Source of the DNA: Saprospiraceae bacterium
GTDB taxonomy: Bacteria > Bacteroidota > Bacteroidia > Chitinophagales > Saprospiraceae
Direction: 5' to 3'
Length of the DNA: 64,000 bases
Assembly (NCBI GenBank): GCA_016715985.1
Contig: JADJXD010000001.1
Location: forward strand, 744,001-808,000
Of the stretch, positions 43,001 to 53,400 are shown in pieces (the first letter of the stretch is position 1; the number at the start of each line of letters is the position of its first letter). The notes under the pieces are model-generated. The model was not told the DNA's origin and ran no database searches. It saw nothing but the letters and a program-made list of their open reading frames with translations. The translations under genes and the position numbers were made by a program.

Positions 43001-43669
43001 TTATTCAGAAGGCAGAGACATATCCAAATGATCTTCAGATGCTTCTTTAAACAAATGATAAACTCCTTTTGCCACTTTGAAAAAATCATTGAGATGGTCC
43101 TGATGTGCTAATGTTTGCGCTTTATAAAAAATAAGATAGTAATTGGCTGCTTCAATCGTCCATCCATGATGTTGGGAGAAAAACTTCAAAACATGATCCT
43201 TAAAAGTAGCCCTTACAAAATGTTCATCATCCCCTTTCAGGTGATACTTTTGAGAAAAAACAGGGTACTCTGTAAAATCTATGTCTTCTATGCCTAACAA
43301 AGTTGCTAATTTATGTCCAAAATGCTCCGGTTTCATTTTGAAGTATGGTAATGCCAGTAATTTTGAATTGACAAAATAGATCGTTTGGCGATAGGTGTGG
43401 GTTGTCTTACCCGTGCTGACAACATAACTGAAGTCAAAAAGATACTCATCCTCCGTAAATTCACCGTTTCTGAGACTGCAAAGATTGGTTATCTTCCCTT
43501 TACGGAAATCTTTGAATAAGGAGAAAATTTCCAATAATGACTTTAAGCCGAATTCATCTGTGTGGCTAAAATTCATGTTATTTTCGAAAACAAATTTTTC
43601 AAATGCTTTCAATCTGATCATATCGGCAGGCTTGGAAAACAGAGACATATTGGTTGTTATAATGTGCAA
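43001..43669 (-). CDS. hypothetical protein, 222 residues
   Basis: Soluble, no signal peptide. Rich in aromatic residues, with YLFDFSYVVSTGKTTHTYRQ (a beta-hairpin like those of SMODS-free DUF3137-type proteins), FSQKYHLKGDDEHFVRATF and WTIEAANYYLIFYKA. The motif order suggests an alpha/beta protein that senses or binds a small ligand, but I do not recognise a family. It is the first gene outside the cassette array and faces it; its stop codon is 14 bp from attC 6. An ATG at residue 8 (MSLFSKPAD) is an alternative start. Confidence 0.7.
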   Translation of the reverse strand: MHIITTNMSLFSKPADMIRLKAFEKFVFENNMNFSHTDEFGLKSLLEIFSLFKDFRKGKITNLCSLRNGEFTEDEYLFDFSYVVSTGKTTHTYRQTIYFVNSKLLALPYFKMKPEHFGHKLATLLGIEDIDFTEYPVFSQKYHLKGDDEHFVRATFKDHVLKFFSQHHGWTIEAANYYLIFYKAQTLAHQDHLNDFFKVAKGVYHLFKEASEDHLDMSLPSE

Positions 43670-43786
43670 AGAAACAATTAAATTTCAGTAACTATCTAGG
43701 AACTCAGTTAAACGATTTGTTTTTGTCACGATTTTTGCTTCTTACAGGCAAAAATAGCGCCAAAAACTAATAATTCAATAGTTTAA

Positions 43787-43834
43787 ACGACGGGCTTCAC
43801 CCGTCGTTACCAATATTTTGCCCTTCCAGGGCAA
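43787..43834. repeat. pair of intergenic hairpins
   Basis: ACGACGGG/CCCGTCGT (43787-43807) and TTGCCCT/AGGGCAA (43818-43834), back to back. They lie in the 309-bp gap between the hypothetical gene and sdhC, which otherwise is A/T-rich with only the sdh promoter. No U tract, so probably intergenic palindromes and not terminators. Confidence 0.5.
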
Positions 43835-43927
43835 TGGCCCAAAAAATTACAAATTCCAAATATTTATTACAAATGATTATCAAATAAATTAGAATAAATC
43901 TAAATAATCAATTTTGCAAAACCAAAC

Positions 43928-43957
43928 TTTGGATTCATTTATTGTTTTGTAGTTTTG
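43928..43957 (+). promoter_or_regulatory. Bacteroidota-type promoter of sdhCAB
   Basis: TTTG (43928-43931), 18 bases, TAGTTTTG (43950-43957). ATG of sdhC follows 21 bases later, implying a very short leader. Confidence 0.6.
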
Positions 43958-43978
43958 CAGTTAATAATTTTGTAATTT

Positions 43979-44668
43979 ATGAATTGGATATTAAAGTTTT
44001 TCGATTCGGGAATCGGCAAAAAGCTGTTGATGAGTCTCACCGGCCTTTTTCTCATACTTTTTTTAATCATCCATCTTGTTGGCAATCTGCAACTTTTAAA
44101 AGATGACGATGGTGAAGCATTTAATACCTATGCTTATTTTATGACAAACAATCCCATCATCAAATTCACTTCATACGGATTGTATTTCTTCATTCTGCTA
44201 CATGCAGTACTCGGCTTTCTGATCGCATTGCAAAATAAAGCCGCCAAAGGCAAACCGTATGCTGTGAGCAACAATCGGGGTGTGACCTGGGCTTCTAAAA
44301 ATATGGCTTTATTAGGCACATTGATTCTGGCTTTTATATTTATCCACATGGGAGATTTCTGGTTTAAAATGAAATTTACCAATCAACTGGAAATGGTCAG
44401 TTATGAAGGATTTCCCCACGAAGTAAAAGATTTATATGCCAGGGTTTCCTTAGCATTTAGCCAGTTGTGGATTGTGGTGGTGTATCTGGTCGGAATGGTT
44501 GTTTTGAGTTTTCACTTATGGCATGGATTTCAAAGTGCCTTTCAGACATTGGGTCTCAACCACAAAAAATATACCCCTATGATCAAATGGCTGGGTAGTG
44601 TTTATGCAATAGTCATACCTGCTGCATTTGCGTTGATACCGATTTATCATTATTTATTTATGAGATAA
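43979..44668 (+). CDS. sdhC: succinate dehydrogenase/fumarate reductase cytochrome b558 subunit
   Basis: 229 residues with five membrane helices. Start: SGIGKKLLMSLTGLFLILFL with His in LIIHLVGNLQ (about 31-40), a heme ligand; further His in FFILLHAVLGF, FIFIHMGDFW and SFHLWHGFQSAF. This single-chain di-heme form (type B, as in Bacillus and Wolinella) replaces SdhC plus SdhD and reduces menaquinone. First gene of sdhCAB, 15 bp before sdhA. Confidence 0.95.
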   Translation: MNWILKFFDSGIGKKLLMSLTGLFLILFLIIHLVGNLQLLKDDDGEAFNTYAYFMTNNPIIKFTSYGLYFFILLHAVLGFLIALQNKAAKGKPYAVSNNRGVTWASKNMALLGTLILAFIFIHMGDFWFKMKFTNQLEMVSYEGFPHEVKDLYARVSLAFSQLWIVVVYLVGMVVLSFHLWHGFQSAFQTLGLNHKKYTPMIKWLGSVYAIVIPAAFALIPIYHYLFMR

Positions 44669-44683
44669 AATTAAGATTTCATC

Positions 44684-46678
44684 ATGAAGTTGAATTCAAA
44701 TATACCTAAAGGACCACTTGCTGTAAAATGGACGGATTATAAGTCCAATATCCCTCTGGTTGCTCCCAATAATAAAAGAAAACTTGAAGTGATCGTTGTG
44801 GGTTCAGGGCTTGCAGGTGCTTCGGCAGCCGCATCTCTCGGAGAATTGGGCTATGACGTAAAATGTTTTACTTATCACGACAGTCCCAGACGGGCACACA
44901 GTATAGCTGCGCAGGGCGGAATCAATGCTGCCAAAAATTATCAGAATGATGGTGATAGTATTTACAGGCTGTTTTATGATACGATCAAAGGCGGAGATTA
45001 CAGAGCCCGTGAAGCCAATGTGTACAGACTTGCTGAGGTGAGTGTGGATATTATTGACCAATGTGTCGCTCAGGGTGTTCCTTTTGCCCGTGAATACGGC
45101 GGTCTCCTGGAAAACAGATCCTTTGGTGGTGTGCAGGTTTCCCGGACATTTTATGCCAGAGGTCAGACCGGACAACAGTTACTCATCGGCGCCTATCAAT
45201 CATTGTCCAGACAGATTGCCTTAGGTACAGTAAAAATGTATAACCGACATGAAATGCTGGATTTAGTGAAAGTGGATGGAAAAGCAAGAGGCATAATAGC
45301 CCGAAATTTGTTGACCGGAGAATTGGAAAGACATGCAGCACACTGCGTCGTCATCGCAACCGGTGGTTATGGAAATGTCTTTTACCTGTCCACCAATGCA
45401 ATGATGTGCAACGTGACAGCAGCCTGGAAATCTGTCAAAAAAGGTGCTTTGATGGCAAATCCTTGTTTTACGCAAATACATCCGACTTGTATTCCGGTAT
45501 CCGGAGAATACCAATCCAAACTGACACTCATGTCCGAATCACTCCGTAATGACGGACGTGTATGGGTTCCAAAAAGAAAGGAAGATGCAGAATTAGTCAG
45601 ACAAGGAAAACTGAACGGCAAAGATATAGTTGAAGAAAATCGTGATTATTTTCTCGAAAGAAGATACCCTGCTTTTGGGAATCTTGTGCCGAGAGACGTG
45701 GCATCCAGAGCAGCAAAAGTGGAGTGTGATAAAGGACATGGGGTAAACCCTACCGGATTGGCAGTGTATCTGGATTTCAGTGCAGCCATTGAACGATATG
45801 GCAGAGGTGAAGCAAGCATTCAGGGATTAACGAATCTTACCAAAGAAAAAATTATTGAATTAGGGGAAGCTGTGGTTTCTGAGAAATATGGGAATCTTTT
45901 TGAAATGTATGAAAAGATCACCGGAGAGAATCCATACAAAATGCCAATGAAAATATATCCCGCAGTACATTATACGATGGGCGGTGTTTGGGTGGATTAT
46001 AATCTGGAAACAAATGTTCCCGGCCTTTTTGCTTTGGGTGAATGTAATTTTTCTGACCACGGAGCCAACAGATTGGGTGCTTCTGCCCTGATGCAGGGAC
46101 TCGCTGACGGATACTTTGTGATTCCCTACACGATCGGAACATTTCTGAGCAATGAAATATCAACGCCAAAAATCAGTACAGATTTACCGGAATTTAAGGA
46201 AGCAGAAGCACAAATAAAAAATCAGATTCAACAATTACTTTCCATTAAGGGAAATCAAACCACAGAAAGTTTCCACAGAAGATTGGGCAAAATCATGTGG
46301 GACTATTGCGGTATGGCCAGAAATGAAGAAGGTCTGAAAAAAGGAAGGCAAATGATACGGGATCTTAGAAATGAATTCTATTCTGATCTGTACATTCCCG
46401 GTGATGCCAATGAATTTAATCCGGAGCTTGAAAAAGCTATACGAGTGGCTGATTTTCTTGAATTGGGAGAAGTAATGATGCTCGATGCACTCAACAGAAA
46501 TGAATCCTGCGGAGGTCATTTTAGAGAAGAATCCGTAACCCCAGAGGGTGAAGCATTAAGAAATGATGCTGATTATGCTTATGTAGCTGCATGGGAATGG
46601 GATGAAAATGAACCGATTTTACACAAAGAAGATCTTATTTTCGAAAATGTGGAGTTAAAAACAAGAAGTTACAAATAA
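44684..46678 (+). CDS. sdhA: succinate dehydrogenase/fumarate reductase flavoprotein subunit
   Basis: 664 residues, long form typical of type B enzymes. FAD-binding GSGLAGASAAASLGELGY (about 42-59), the FAD-attachment His segment RRAHSIAAQGGINA (about 67-80), substrate loop HPTCIPVSGEYQ, catalytic Arg region, and the C-terminal RNESCGGHFREE. Oxidises succinate to fumarate in the TCA cycle and feeds electrons to SdhB. Between sdhC and sdhB with gaps of 15 and 17 bp. Confidence 0.97.
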   Translation: MKLNSNIPKGPLAVKWTDYKSNIPLVAPNNKRKLEVIVVGSGLAGASAAASLGELGYDVKCFTYHDSPRRAHSIAAQGGINAAKNYQNDGDSIYRLFYDTIKGGDYRAREANVYRLAEVSVDIIDQCVAQGVPFAREYGGLLENRSFGGVQVSRTFYARGQTGQQLLIGAYQSLSRQIALGTVKMYNRHEMLDLVKVDGKARGIIARNLLTGELERHAAHCVVIATGGYGNVFYLSTNAMMCNVTAAWKSVKKGALMANPCFTQIHPTCIPVSGEYQSKLTLMSESLRNDGRVWVPKRKEDAELVRQGKLNGKDIVEENRDYFLERRYPAFGNLVPRDVASRAAKVECDKGHGVNPTGLAVYLDFSAAIERYGRGEASIQGLTNLTKEKIIELGEAVVSEKYGNLFEMYEKITGENPYKMPMKIYPAVHYTMGGVWVDYNLETNVPGLFALGECNFSDHGANRLGASALMQGLADGYFVIPYTIGTFLSNEISTPKISTDLPEFKEAEAQIKNQIQQLLSIKGNQTTESFHRRLGKIMWDYCGMARNEEGLKKGRQMIRDLRNEFYSDLYIPGDANEFNPELEKAIRVADFLELGEVMMLDALNRNESCGGHFREESVTPEGEALRNDADYAYVAAWEWDENEPILHKEDLIFENVELKTRSYK

Positions 46679-46695
46679 ATATAAAATATCCTGAA

Positions 46696-47454
46696 ATGCA
46701 AGATATGAAACTTACCATCAAAGTTTGGAGACAAAAAAACAACAAGGATAAAGGCAAATTCGAGTCATATACCGTTTTGGCCAATGAACACATGTCATTT
46801 CTTGAAATGATGGATGTCCTGAATGAAGAATTAGTGAGACAGAAAAAAGACCCGGTTGCTTTTGAGCATGATTGCAGAGAAGGAATTTGTGGTACCTGCA
46901 ATATGGTCATTAACGGTCAGCCACATGGGCCTATGAAAGCGACTACTGTTTGTCAGTTGCATATGAGAAGTTTTAAAAGTGGCGACACGATTATTGTCGA
47001 ACCCTTCCGTGCCGGTGCATTTCCGGTCATAAAAGATCTTGTAGTAGATCGGTCATCTTTTGACAGAATCATTCAGGCCGGAGGCTATATTTCAGTAAAT
47101 ACCGGACAGGCTCCGGATGGAAATGCCATTCCTGTTGAAAAAGGTCTCGCAGGTAAATCCTTTGAAGCAGCAGCGTGTATCGGTTGCGGCGCATGTGTAG
47201 CAGCCTGTCCCAATGGCTCGGCAATGCTTTTTACTTCAGCTAAAGTGACACATCTTGGATTATTACCACAAGGACATGTCGAGAGTGAACGAAGAACCAA
47301 GTCTATGGTAGCTCAGATGGACAAAGAAGGATTCGGTATGTGCTCGAATATCGGTGCTTGCGAAGCAGAGTGTCCTAAAGAAATCAAGTTAGAGAATATT
47401 GCATTTATGAACAGATCATACTTCAAAGCAGTTTTTGGCGGACAAGCAGATTAA
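46696..47454 (+). CDS. sdhB: succinate dehydrogenase/fumarate reductase iron-sulfur subunit
   Basis: 252 residues. [2Fe-2S] ligands CREGICGTC (about 58-66) plus a later Cys (VCQLHMRS), then CIGCGACVAACPNG (about 158-171) and CSNIGACEAECPKE (about 216-229) for the [4Fe-4S] and [3Fe-4S] clusters. Peripheral subunit that passes electrons to the b558 subunit. An alternative ATG three codons on is possible. Followed by an intrinsic terminator. Confidence 0.97.
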   Translation: MQDMKLTIKVWRQKNNKDKGKFESYTVLANEHMSFLEMMDVLNEELVRQKKDPVAFEHDCREGICGTCNMVINGQPHGPMKATTVCQLHMRSFKSGDTIIVEPFRAGAFPVIKDLVVDRSSFDRIIQAGGYISVNTGQAPDGNAIPVEKGLAGKSFEAAACIGCGACVAACPNGSAMLFTSAKVTHLGLLPQGHVESERRTKSMVAQMDKEGFGMCSNIGACEAECPKEIKLENIAFMNRSYFKAVFGGQAD

Positions 47455-47479
47455 AATGTGAGCAGATAAATATTTAATT

Positions 47480-47514
47480 GCCCGGTTGGTTTTAGTGATC
47501 AATCGGGCTTTTTT
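47480..47514 (+). terminator. intrinsic terminator of sdhCAB
   Basis: GCCCGGTTG (47480-47488) pairs with CAATCGGGC (47500-47508), one G-U pair, followed by six T. It is 25 bp after the sdhB stop. Confidence 0.85.
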
Positions 47515-47697
47515 ACTTAATTTTTGAATACTTTTAAAAAAGAATTGCCTACACCTTAAGAAGTTTACCAACACATTAAGATTAAAATCGTTTTTTTCAA
47601 AAAGAAATTTTAATTTTCTTTAAACTACAATATTCACACAATTCTAAAAGATTACTATTTTTACCAAACGAATCTATTTAATAAAAATGCATCAAAC

Positions 47698-49434
47698 ATG
47701 GAACAATTAAGCCAGTCAATTAAAGACCAGATCAATAAATGGTTAACGGAAGATTATGATGAGCAAACCAAGTCAGATATCCGAAAATTATTAGCTGATA
47801 AAAATGACAAAGAGTTATCAGATGCATTTTACAGAGATCTGGAATTTGGCACAGGAGGTTTGCGGGGCATCATGGGCGTTGGCACCAACAGAGTCAATAA
47901 ATACACGATCGGTGCAGCGACCCAAGGATTGAGCAATTATTTAAAACAATGTTTTCCGGACGAAAAAATAAAGGTAGCAATTGCCCACGATAATAGAAAT
48001 AATGCCACTTTCCTGGCAGGAATTACGGCAGATGTCTTTGCAGCCAATGGTATCCATGTGTATTTTTTTGATGGATTACGACCTACACCTGAGTTGTCTT
48101 TTGCTATCAGACAGTTGGGCTGTAAAAGTGGCGTTATGCTCACTGCTTCTCACAATCCAAAGGAATACAGTGGGTACAAAGCTTACTGGGATGACGGTGG
48201 TCAGGTGGTAGCACCTCATGATAAAAACATCATACAAGAAGTGAATAAAATCACTTCCATTGACCTGATAAAATTTAGTCCCGATAAATCACTGATTGAA
48301 AAAATAGGTCCGGAGATGGATCAGATGTTTATAGATGTTGTAACTGCCTGCACTTTGCGAAAGGATGTCATTAAAGCGCAGCATGACATAAAAATTGTGT
48401 TTTCGCCTATACATGGCACCGGTGTGGAGATTGTGCCAAGAGCACTGAAAGCTGCCGGATTTACCAATATTAACCTGGTTGAAGAGCAATGTGTGGTGGA
48501 TGGAAATTTTCCGACTGTAATTTATCCGAATCCGGAAGAAAAAGAAGCTATGTCTATGTCCGTTGCAAAAGCGCAGGAAATAGATGCAGATTTGGTGATG
48601 GCAACCGACCCTGATGCAGATCGTGTAGGCATTGCTGTCAAAAATGACAACCATCAATTTGAATTATTAAATGGCAATCAGACAGCTACACTCTTGTTTC
48701 ATTACGTAATCAATGCATGGAAAGAAAAAGGATTATTGAAAGGGAATGAATACATCATCAAAACCATTGTCACTACTTATCTGATTGATAAAATAGCGGC
48801 TTCCAATGGGGTAAAATGCTATAATGTATTGACAGGATTCAAATTTATCGGAGATGTCATGACCAGATTGGATGGAAAGGAAACTTTTATCGCCGGTGCT
48901 GAAGAAAGTTACGGATACCTCGTTGGCGATCACGTCAGGGACAAAGATGCAGTGGTAGCTTGTGTGATGATCTCTGAAATGTGTGCATATTACAAAAATG
49001 CAGGAAAAAGTCTCTATCAGGCTTTGAAGGAGATTTATGTGGAATATGGCTTTTATAAAGAAACGTTGATTTCATTGACTAAAACCGGACAACAAGGTGC
49101 CGCCGAAATCAATCAGATAATGACTGATTACAGAACTAATCCGCCACAATTATTGGGTGGTAAAAAGGTTGTGAAATTGCTTGATTATCAATTAAGGGTT
49201 GAAACAGATTTGCTAACAGGCCAAAAAACACCGATAGAATTACCGGTTTCAAATGTGCTTCAGTTTGTAACAGAAAATGGTTTTATTATTTCGGCACGAC
49301 CTTCCGGCACGGAGCCGAAGATTAAATTTTACATAAGTGTCAATACAGAATTAGCTTCTCTGGAATTATTCGCTCAAACAGAACAAAAGTTAAATGAGAT
49401 CATTGCATCCATCTCAGAAGATCTGAAAGTATGA
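47698..49434 (+). CDS. phosphoglucomutase/phosphomannomutase (alpha-D-phosphohexomutase)
   Basis: 578 residues, the PgcA/PGM2-like long form common in Firmicutes and Bacteroidota. FGTGGLRGIMG (about 49-59), phosphoserine loop MLTASHNPKEYSGYK (about 146-160), metal loop ATDPDADRVG (about 302-311), sugar loop GAEESYGYLVGD (about 401-412), phosphate-binding SARPSGTEPKIKFY (about 531-544). Interconverts hexose 1- and 6-phosphates for glycan and glycogen precursors; glucose versus mannose preference cannot be told. Monocistronic by position. Confidence 0.95.
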   Translation: MEQLSQSIKDQINKWLTEDYDEQTKSDIRKLLADKNDKELSDAFYRDLEFGTGGLRGIMGVGTNRVNKYTIGAATQGLSNYLKQCFPDEKIKVAIAHDNRNNATFLAGITADVFAANGIHVYFFDGLRPTPELSFAIRQLGCKSGVMLTASHNPKEYSGYKAYWDDGGQVVAPHDKNIIQEVNKITSIDLIKFSPDKSLIEKIGPEMDQMFIDVVTACTLRKDVIKAQHDIKIVFSPIHGTGVEIVPRALKAAGFTNINLVEEQCVVDGNFPTVIYPNPEEKEAMSMSVAKAQEIDADLVMATDPDADRVGIAVKNDNHQFELLNGNQTATLLFHYVINAWKEKGLLKGNEYIIKTIVTTYLIDKIAASNGVKCYNVLTGFKFIGDVMTRLDGKETFIAGAEESYGYLVGDHVRDKDAVVACVMISEMCAYYKNAGKSLYQALKEIYVEYGFYKETLISLTKTGQQGAAEINQIMTDYRTNPPQLLGGKKVVKLLDYQLRVETDLLTGQKTPIELPVSNVLQFVTENGFIISARPSGTEPKIKFYISVNTELASLELFAQTEQKLNEIIASISEDLKV

Positions 49435-49539
49435 TGAAATAAAATCATTTTATTGCAAAAATTTAAAGCGGGGAAATCGTCCCTATTGTGTTGAGGGATA
49501 CGGATGTGTTATTAAAGTTATATCAATTCCATTAAACTT

Positions 49540-49746
49540 TTAAGACAATTCAGGTATGTCTCTGTTCATTTTATTATTCAATACACGATAGAAGACATCC
49601 CCTAATTTCCTATAAGTATTTTCTTCATCCGGAGATGAGTCACTGATGGTCTTTATAGAAATATTGATGTTTACAGAATCCATAAATTGTCGGATTTTAT
49701 CTCTGTTCAACTCAGATTTGATTTTGGCTTTTAATGAATGTACCAT
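49540..49746 (-). CDS. small hypothetical protein, 68 residues
   Basis: Charged and helical: VHSLKAKIKSELNRDKIRQF, then ISDSSPDEENTYRKLGDVFY. It lies 11 bp after the 92-residue ORF on the same strand and may be co-transcribed with it. No family recognised; coding status rests on the tandem arrangement and charged composition only. Confidence 0.45.
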   Translation of the reverse strand: MVHSLKAKIKSELNRDKIRQFMDSVNINISIKTISDSSPDEENTYRKLGDVFYRVLNNKMNRDIPELS

Positions 49747-49757
49747 TTTTTTAAAGA

Positions 49758-50036
49758 TTAATCAGTTTCATTTTCATTCTTTTCTTCCTTCTTTTTATTT
49801 CTTTCTGAAAAGGAATCCATATCATCAGAAACACCTCGTTTAAATTCTTTCGGGTGCATTTCCGCTCTGTTTGGGAATCCATGCTTTACAGGAAAATCCA
49901 TACTGTCTTCGTTTTCTTTTTCGTCTTCAACACTATCCGATTCAGAATAAACCGGATCAGTTATATTTTCCCGTTGCTCTTTTGTCAACAATTCTTTTGC
50001 ATTCAGATCAGATTTAATAATGCTAATTTTATTCAT
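49758..50036 (-). CDS. small acidic hypothetical protein, 92 residues
   Basis: The N-terminus NKISIIKSDLNAKELLTKEQ resembles the leader peptides of Bacteroidota ribosomal peptides (LNxxxLLTKEQ), but no Gly-Gly cleavage site follows. The remainder is strongly acidic with many Ser (SESDSVEDEKENEDSMDF), then basic/acidic KKKEEKNENETD. No modifying enzyme or exporter lies nearby. Low-complexity, so it may also be an unstructured stress-type protein. Confidence 0.45.
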   Translation of the reverse strand: MNKISIIKSDLNAKELLTKEQRENITDPVYSESDSVEDEKENEDSMDFPVKHGFPNRAEMHPKEFKRGVSDDMDSFSERNKKKEEKNENETD

Positions 50037-50449
50037 GGGTGTATATAAGATTTAATTTTAACGTGAATTCGAGATAATTTTGTCATGCCTGCCCGCATCG
50101 GAGCAGGCGGGATTTTTGCATTTTTTGGCAAAAATCACGCCAAAATTAGGTGCTATTTCCATTTTTGACCCCGGGTTCAAACCCGCTACAAATATTATAC
50201 CCCTCTGGGGTATTTCATGTGGAACTTCTATCATTTTTCTTCGTAATATATTGTAAATAAATGTATTATTCATCGAACTCACGTTAATTTTAATAATGGT
50301 AGTTCCTCTACTTTACTGCTTGTTCTGTAAATATTTATGTCTTGCTAAAAGCATATTTTTTATTTTTTTAGGCGGTCCCTCCAAATGAAGCGACCGCCAT
50401 AAAAAGAGATAGATTCTTTTTTTTTCTGAGAGACATTCACCGATGTTCT
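50037..50449. other. gene-free stretch with four hairpins
   Basis: GCCTGC/GCAGGC (50087-50108), TTTTTGC/GCAAAAA (50113-50134), CGGGTT/AACCCG (50172-50185) and TACCCC/GGGGTA (50198-50212) follow closely; then GGCGGTC/GACCGCC (50371-50398) lies 50 bp behind the stop of the giant gene. The last has no U tract on the relevant strand. No gene seen. Confidence 0.5.
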
Positions 50450-53400
50450 TTATCTCAGTAATATCATTTTTTTATAAAAACTGAAACTTCCTGCATTAAT
50501 CTTACACAGATAAATACCAGGTTCCAATTCATTCCCATCAAAAACGATCGAGTGTATTCCTTGGGTTGTACTTTCAAACTTTTTAAAAGCAGATACTTTC
50601 ACACCCGAAATATGATAAATATCAATAGTGACATCTAAATCCGGAAATGGATTCTGAAACTCAATCGTTGATGTTAAATTAAATGGATTCGGTGAAATTT
50701 TCAACTTAAATTGTTCTTCCAAATTTGAATCATTTGTACCTGAAACATCTTTATATACTACCAAAACTTCACAGGAATCAAAACAAATTTCATTATTAGA
50801 AATCGTTACACTCTTATAACCGGATGCAATCACATTTATACATTGCGTAACTTCCGCTGTGTTCCACAAATAAAACTTATAACCTGCAGGAGCACAAAGC
50901 ATAGTTGTTTGATTATGTTCCGGGTTTAAATTTCCGGATATAAAACATTGTGGCATTTCATTAGCAATAACTCCCACTAAATTTGAAATTACAGCTCCAC
51001 ACTCATTAGCATTAGTTACAAAATAAGTTCCTGATGAGCTCACTTCTATTGAAGGACTTGTTTCTCCTGTGTTCCAAATACCACCGACATTTCCCGACAA
51101 GGTGATGGTTGTGCCTTCACAAAATTCATTGGATGATCCACTATTTATTGAAGATGCAACCGGCATTGTACCCTCTGTCACCACAATCTGATTTGAAACA
51201 ACTGATCCACACTCATTGGTGTTGGTTACAAAATATGTGCCTGCAGTACTTACTTCGATAGATGAACTGGTTTCTCCAGTATTCCATACACCACCAACAT
51301 TTCCGGATAAAGTGATCGTATCACCCGGACATATTACAGTGGATGAATCACTAAGAATGACAGATGCAACCGGCAGTGGATTCACTGTAACAACTATCTC
51401 ATTAGAATAGACTGTATCACAACTATAAGCATTCGTCACAAAATAAGTGCCCGCGGTACTAACATCAATTGACGGACTAGTTTCTCCGGTGTTCCAGACA
51501 CCATTTACATTCCCTGACAGTGTGATAGTGTCACCTTCACATATTACAGTGGATGTATCACTGGTTATGATGGATGCAACAGGTAATGAATTTACGGTAA
51601 CTACAATCTGATTTGAAACGACTGATCCACATTCATTGGTATTTGTCACAAAATATGTGCCCGCAGTACTTACATCGATAATCGGACTTGTTGCCCCGGT
51701 GTTCCAGACTCCATTTACATTTCCGGACAGCGTAATAGTATCACCTGCACATATTGATGAGGAAACATTACTATTTATAATTGATGCAGCAGGTAATGGA
51801 TTCACTGTAATCACAATCTGATTGGATACCACTGTATCGCAACTATTGGCATTTGTTACAAAATAAGTACCGGCAGTACTCACATCTATGGAGGCACTTG
51901 TTTCTCCTGTGTTCCAGATACCATTCACATTTCCTGACAATGTAATGATGTCACCTTCACATATTAAGGTGGGTGAATCATTAGTTATGACAGATGCAAC
52001 AGGCGATGAACTCATTGTGACCACAATTTGATTTGAAACGACTGTGTCGCAACTATTGGCATTAGTTACAAAATAAGTGCCGGCTGTACTCACCTCGATA
52101 GACGGACTTGTTTCTCCGGTATTCCAGACTCCATTGACATTTCCTGAAAGGGTGATTGGTACTCCATCACACATATCAGTATTACCGTTTGCCTGTATCA
52201 AAGATTGCACAGGTCCCGTAATGGAAAGCACCTCCATCGTGCTGGTAGCAGAACAGCCTTCCGGACTGGTAGTTGTTACAGAATATGTTCCGGTTGAAAC
52301 AACTGTTATACAATTCGTAGTGTCACCGTTACTCCATATAACACTTTCCGGATTTCCACTTACGCAAAGTACAGATGATTGTCCTTCACAGAATATATTA
52401 TTTCCGCTTATTATTAAATCCGGTAATGTTAATAACGTAACAGTGGTACTGCAAATACTTTGACATCCGGCTATATAAGTCACTGTAATAGCGTAAACTC
52501 CAGGTTCAGTGACTGTAATACAATTGGTTTGCTGACCATCTTCCCACCAATAATCATAATAACCCGGTGGCAGACAAAGTTGTGTAGAATCTCCTGCACA
52601 AATGACGGTATTTCCGCTGATTTCACAGACAGGATATTCGGTTTCAACCAAATCCCTTGAACATACACTAGTACAGCCATTAGCGTCTGTAATAGTAAGA
52701 GTGTATAAGCCTGTTTCATCCCCTGAAATACATCTCGTTACTTCTCCGGTACTCCACAAATAGGTATATGGACCTGTCGGACCACAGATTTCAGCAGAAC
52801 TTCCTTCACAAAAGTAGATATCTCCTACTATAAAACATTCAGGTAATTCAGTTAATGCAACCATTGTTTTACTGCACACGCTCGTACAACCATTGCTATC
52901 TGTGATTGTCACACTATAAGTACCTGCTGTTCCTGCGGTAATACAATCCGTTGTGGCCCCGGTAGTCCAGATATATGATACTCCGCCTGAAACGCACAAT
53001 TGAGTACTACTTCCCAGACAGATGACATCTGATCCTGTAATCGTACAGGCAGGCAATGGATTAACTGTAACTGTTCTGTTACACACAGATGTGCAGCCAT
53101 TTGAATCAGTGATTGTTACACTATAAGTACCTGCAGTTCCTGTGGAAATACAATCTGTGGTAGCTCCTGTATTCCAGATATATGATGCTCCGCCGGAAAC
53201 GCACAATTGAGTACTACTTCCCAGACAGATGACATCTGATCCTGTAATCGTACAGGCCGGCAATGGATTGACAGTAACTATTCGGTTGCATACTGATGTG
53301 CAGCCATTTGAATCAGTGATTGTGACACTGTAAGTACCTGCTGTTCCTGTGGTAATACAATCTGTGGTAGCTCCTGTACTCCAGATATAGGATGAACCAC

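Noticed and set aside
50058..50282. 74-codon minus-strand frame
   Set aside because: It runs through four consecutive hairpins; unlikely to be coding.
50371..50398. Intrinsic terminator of the giant repeat protein
   Set aside because: The stem is good but on the minus strand it is followed by an A-rich tract, not T; kept only as a hairpin.
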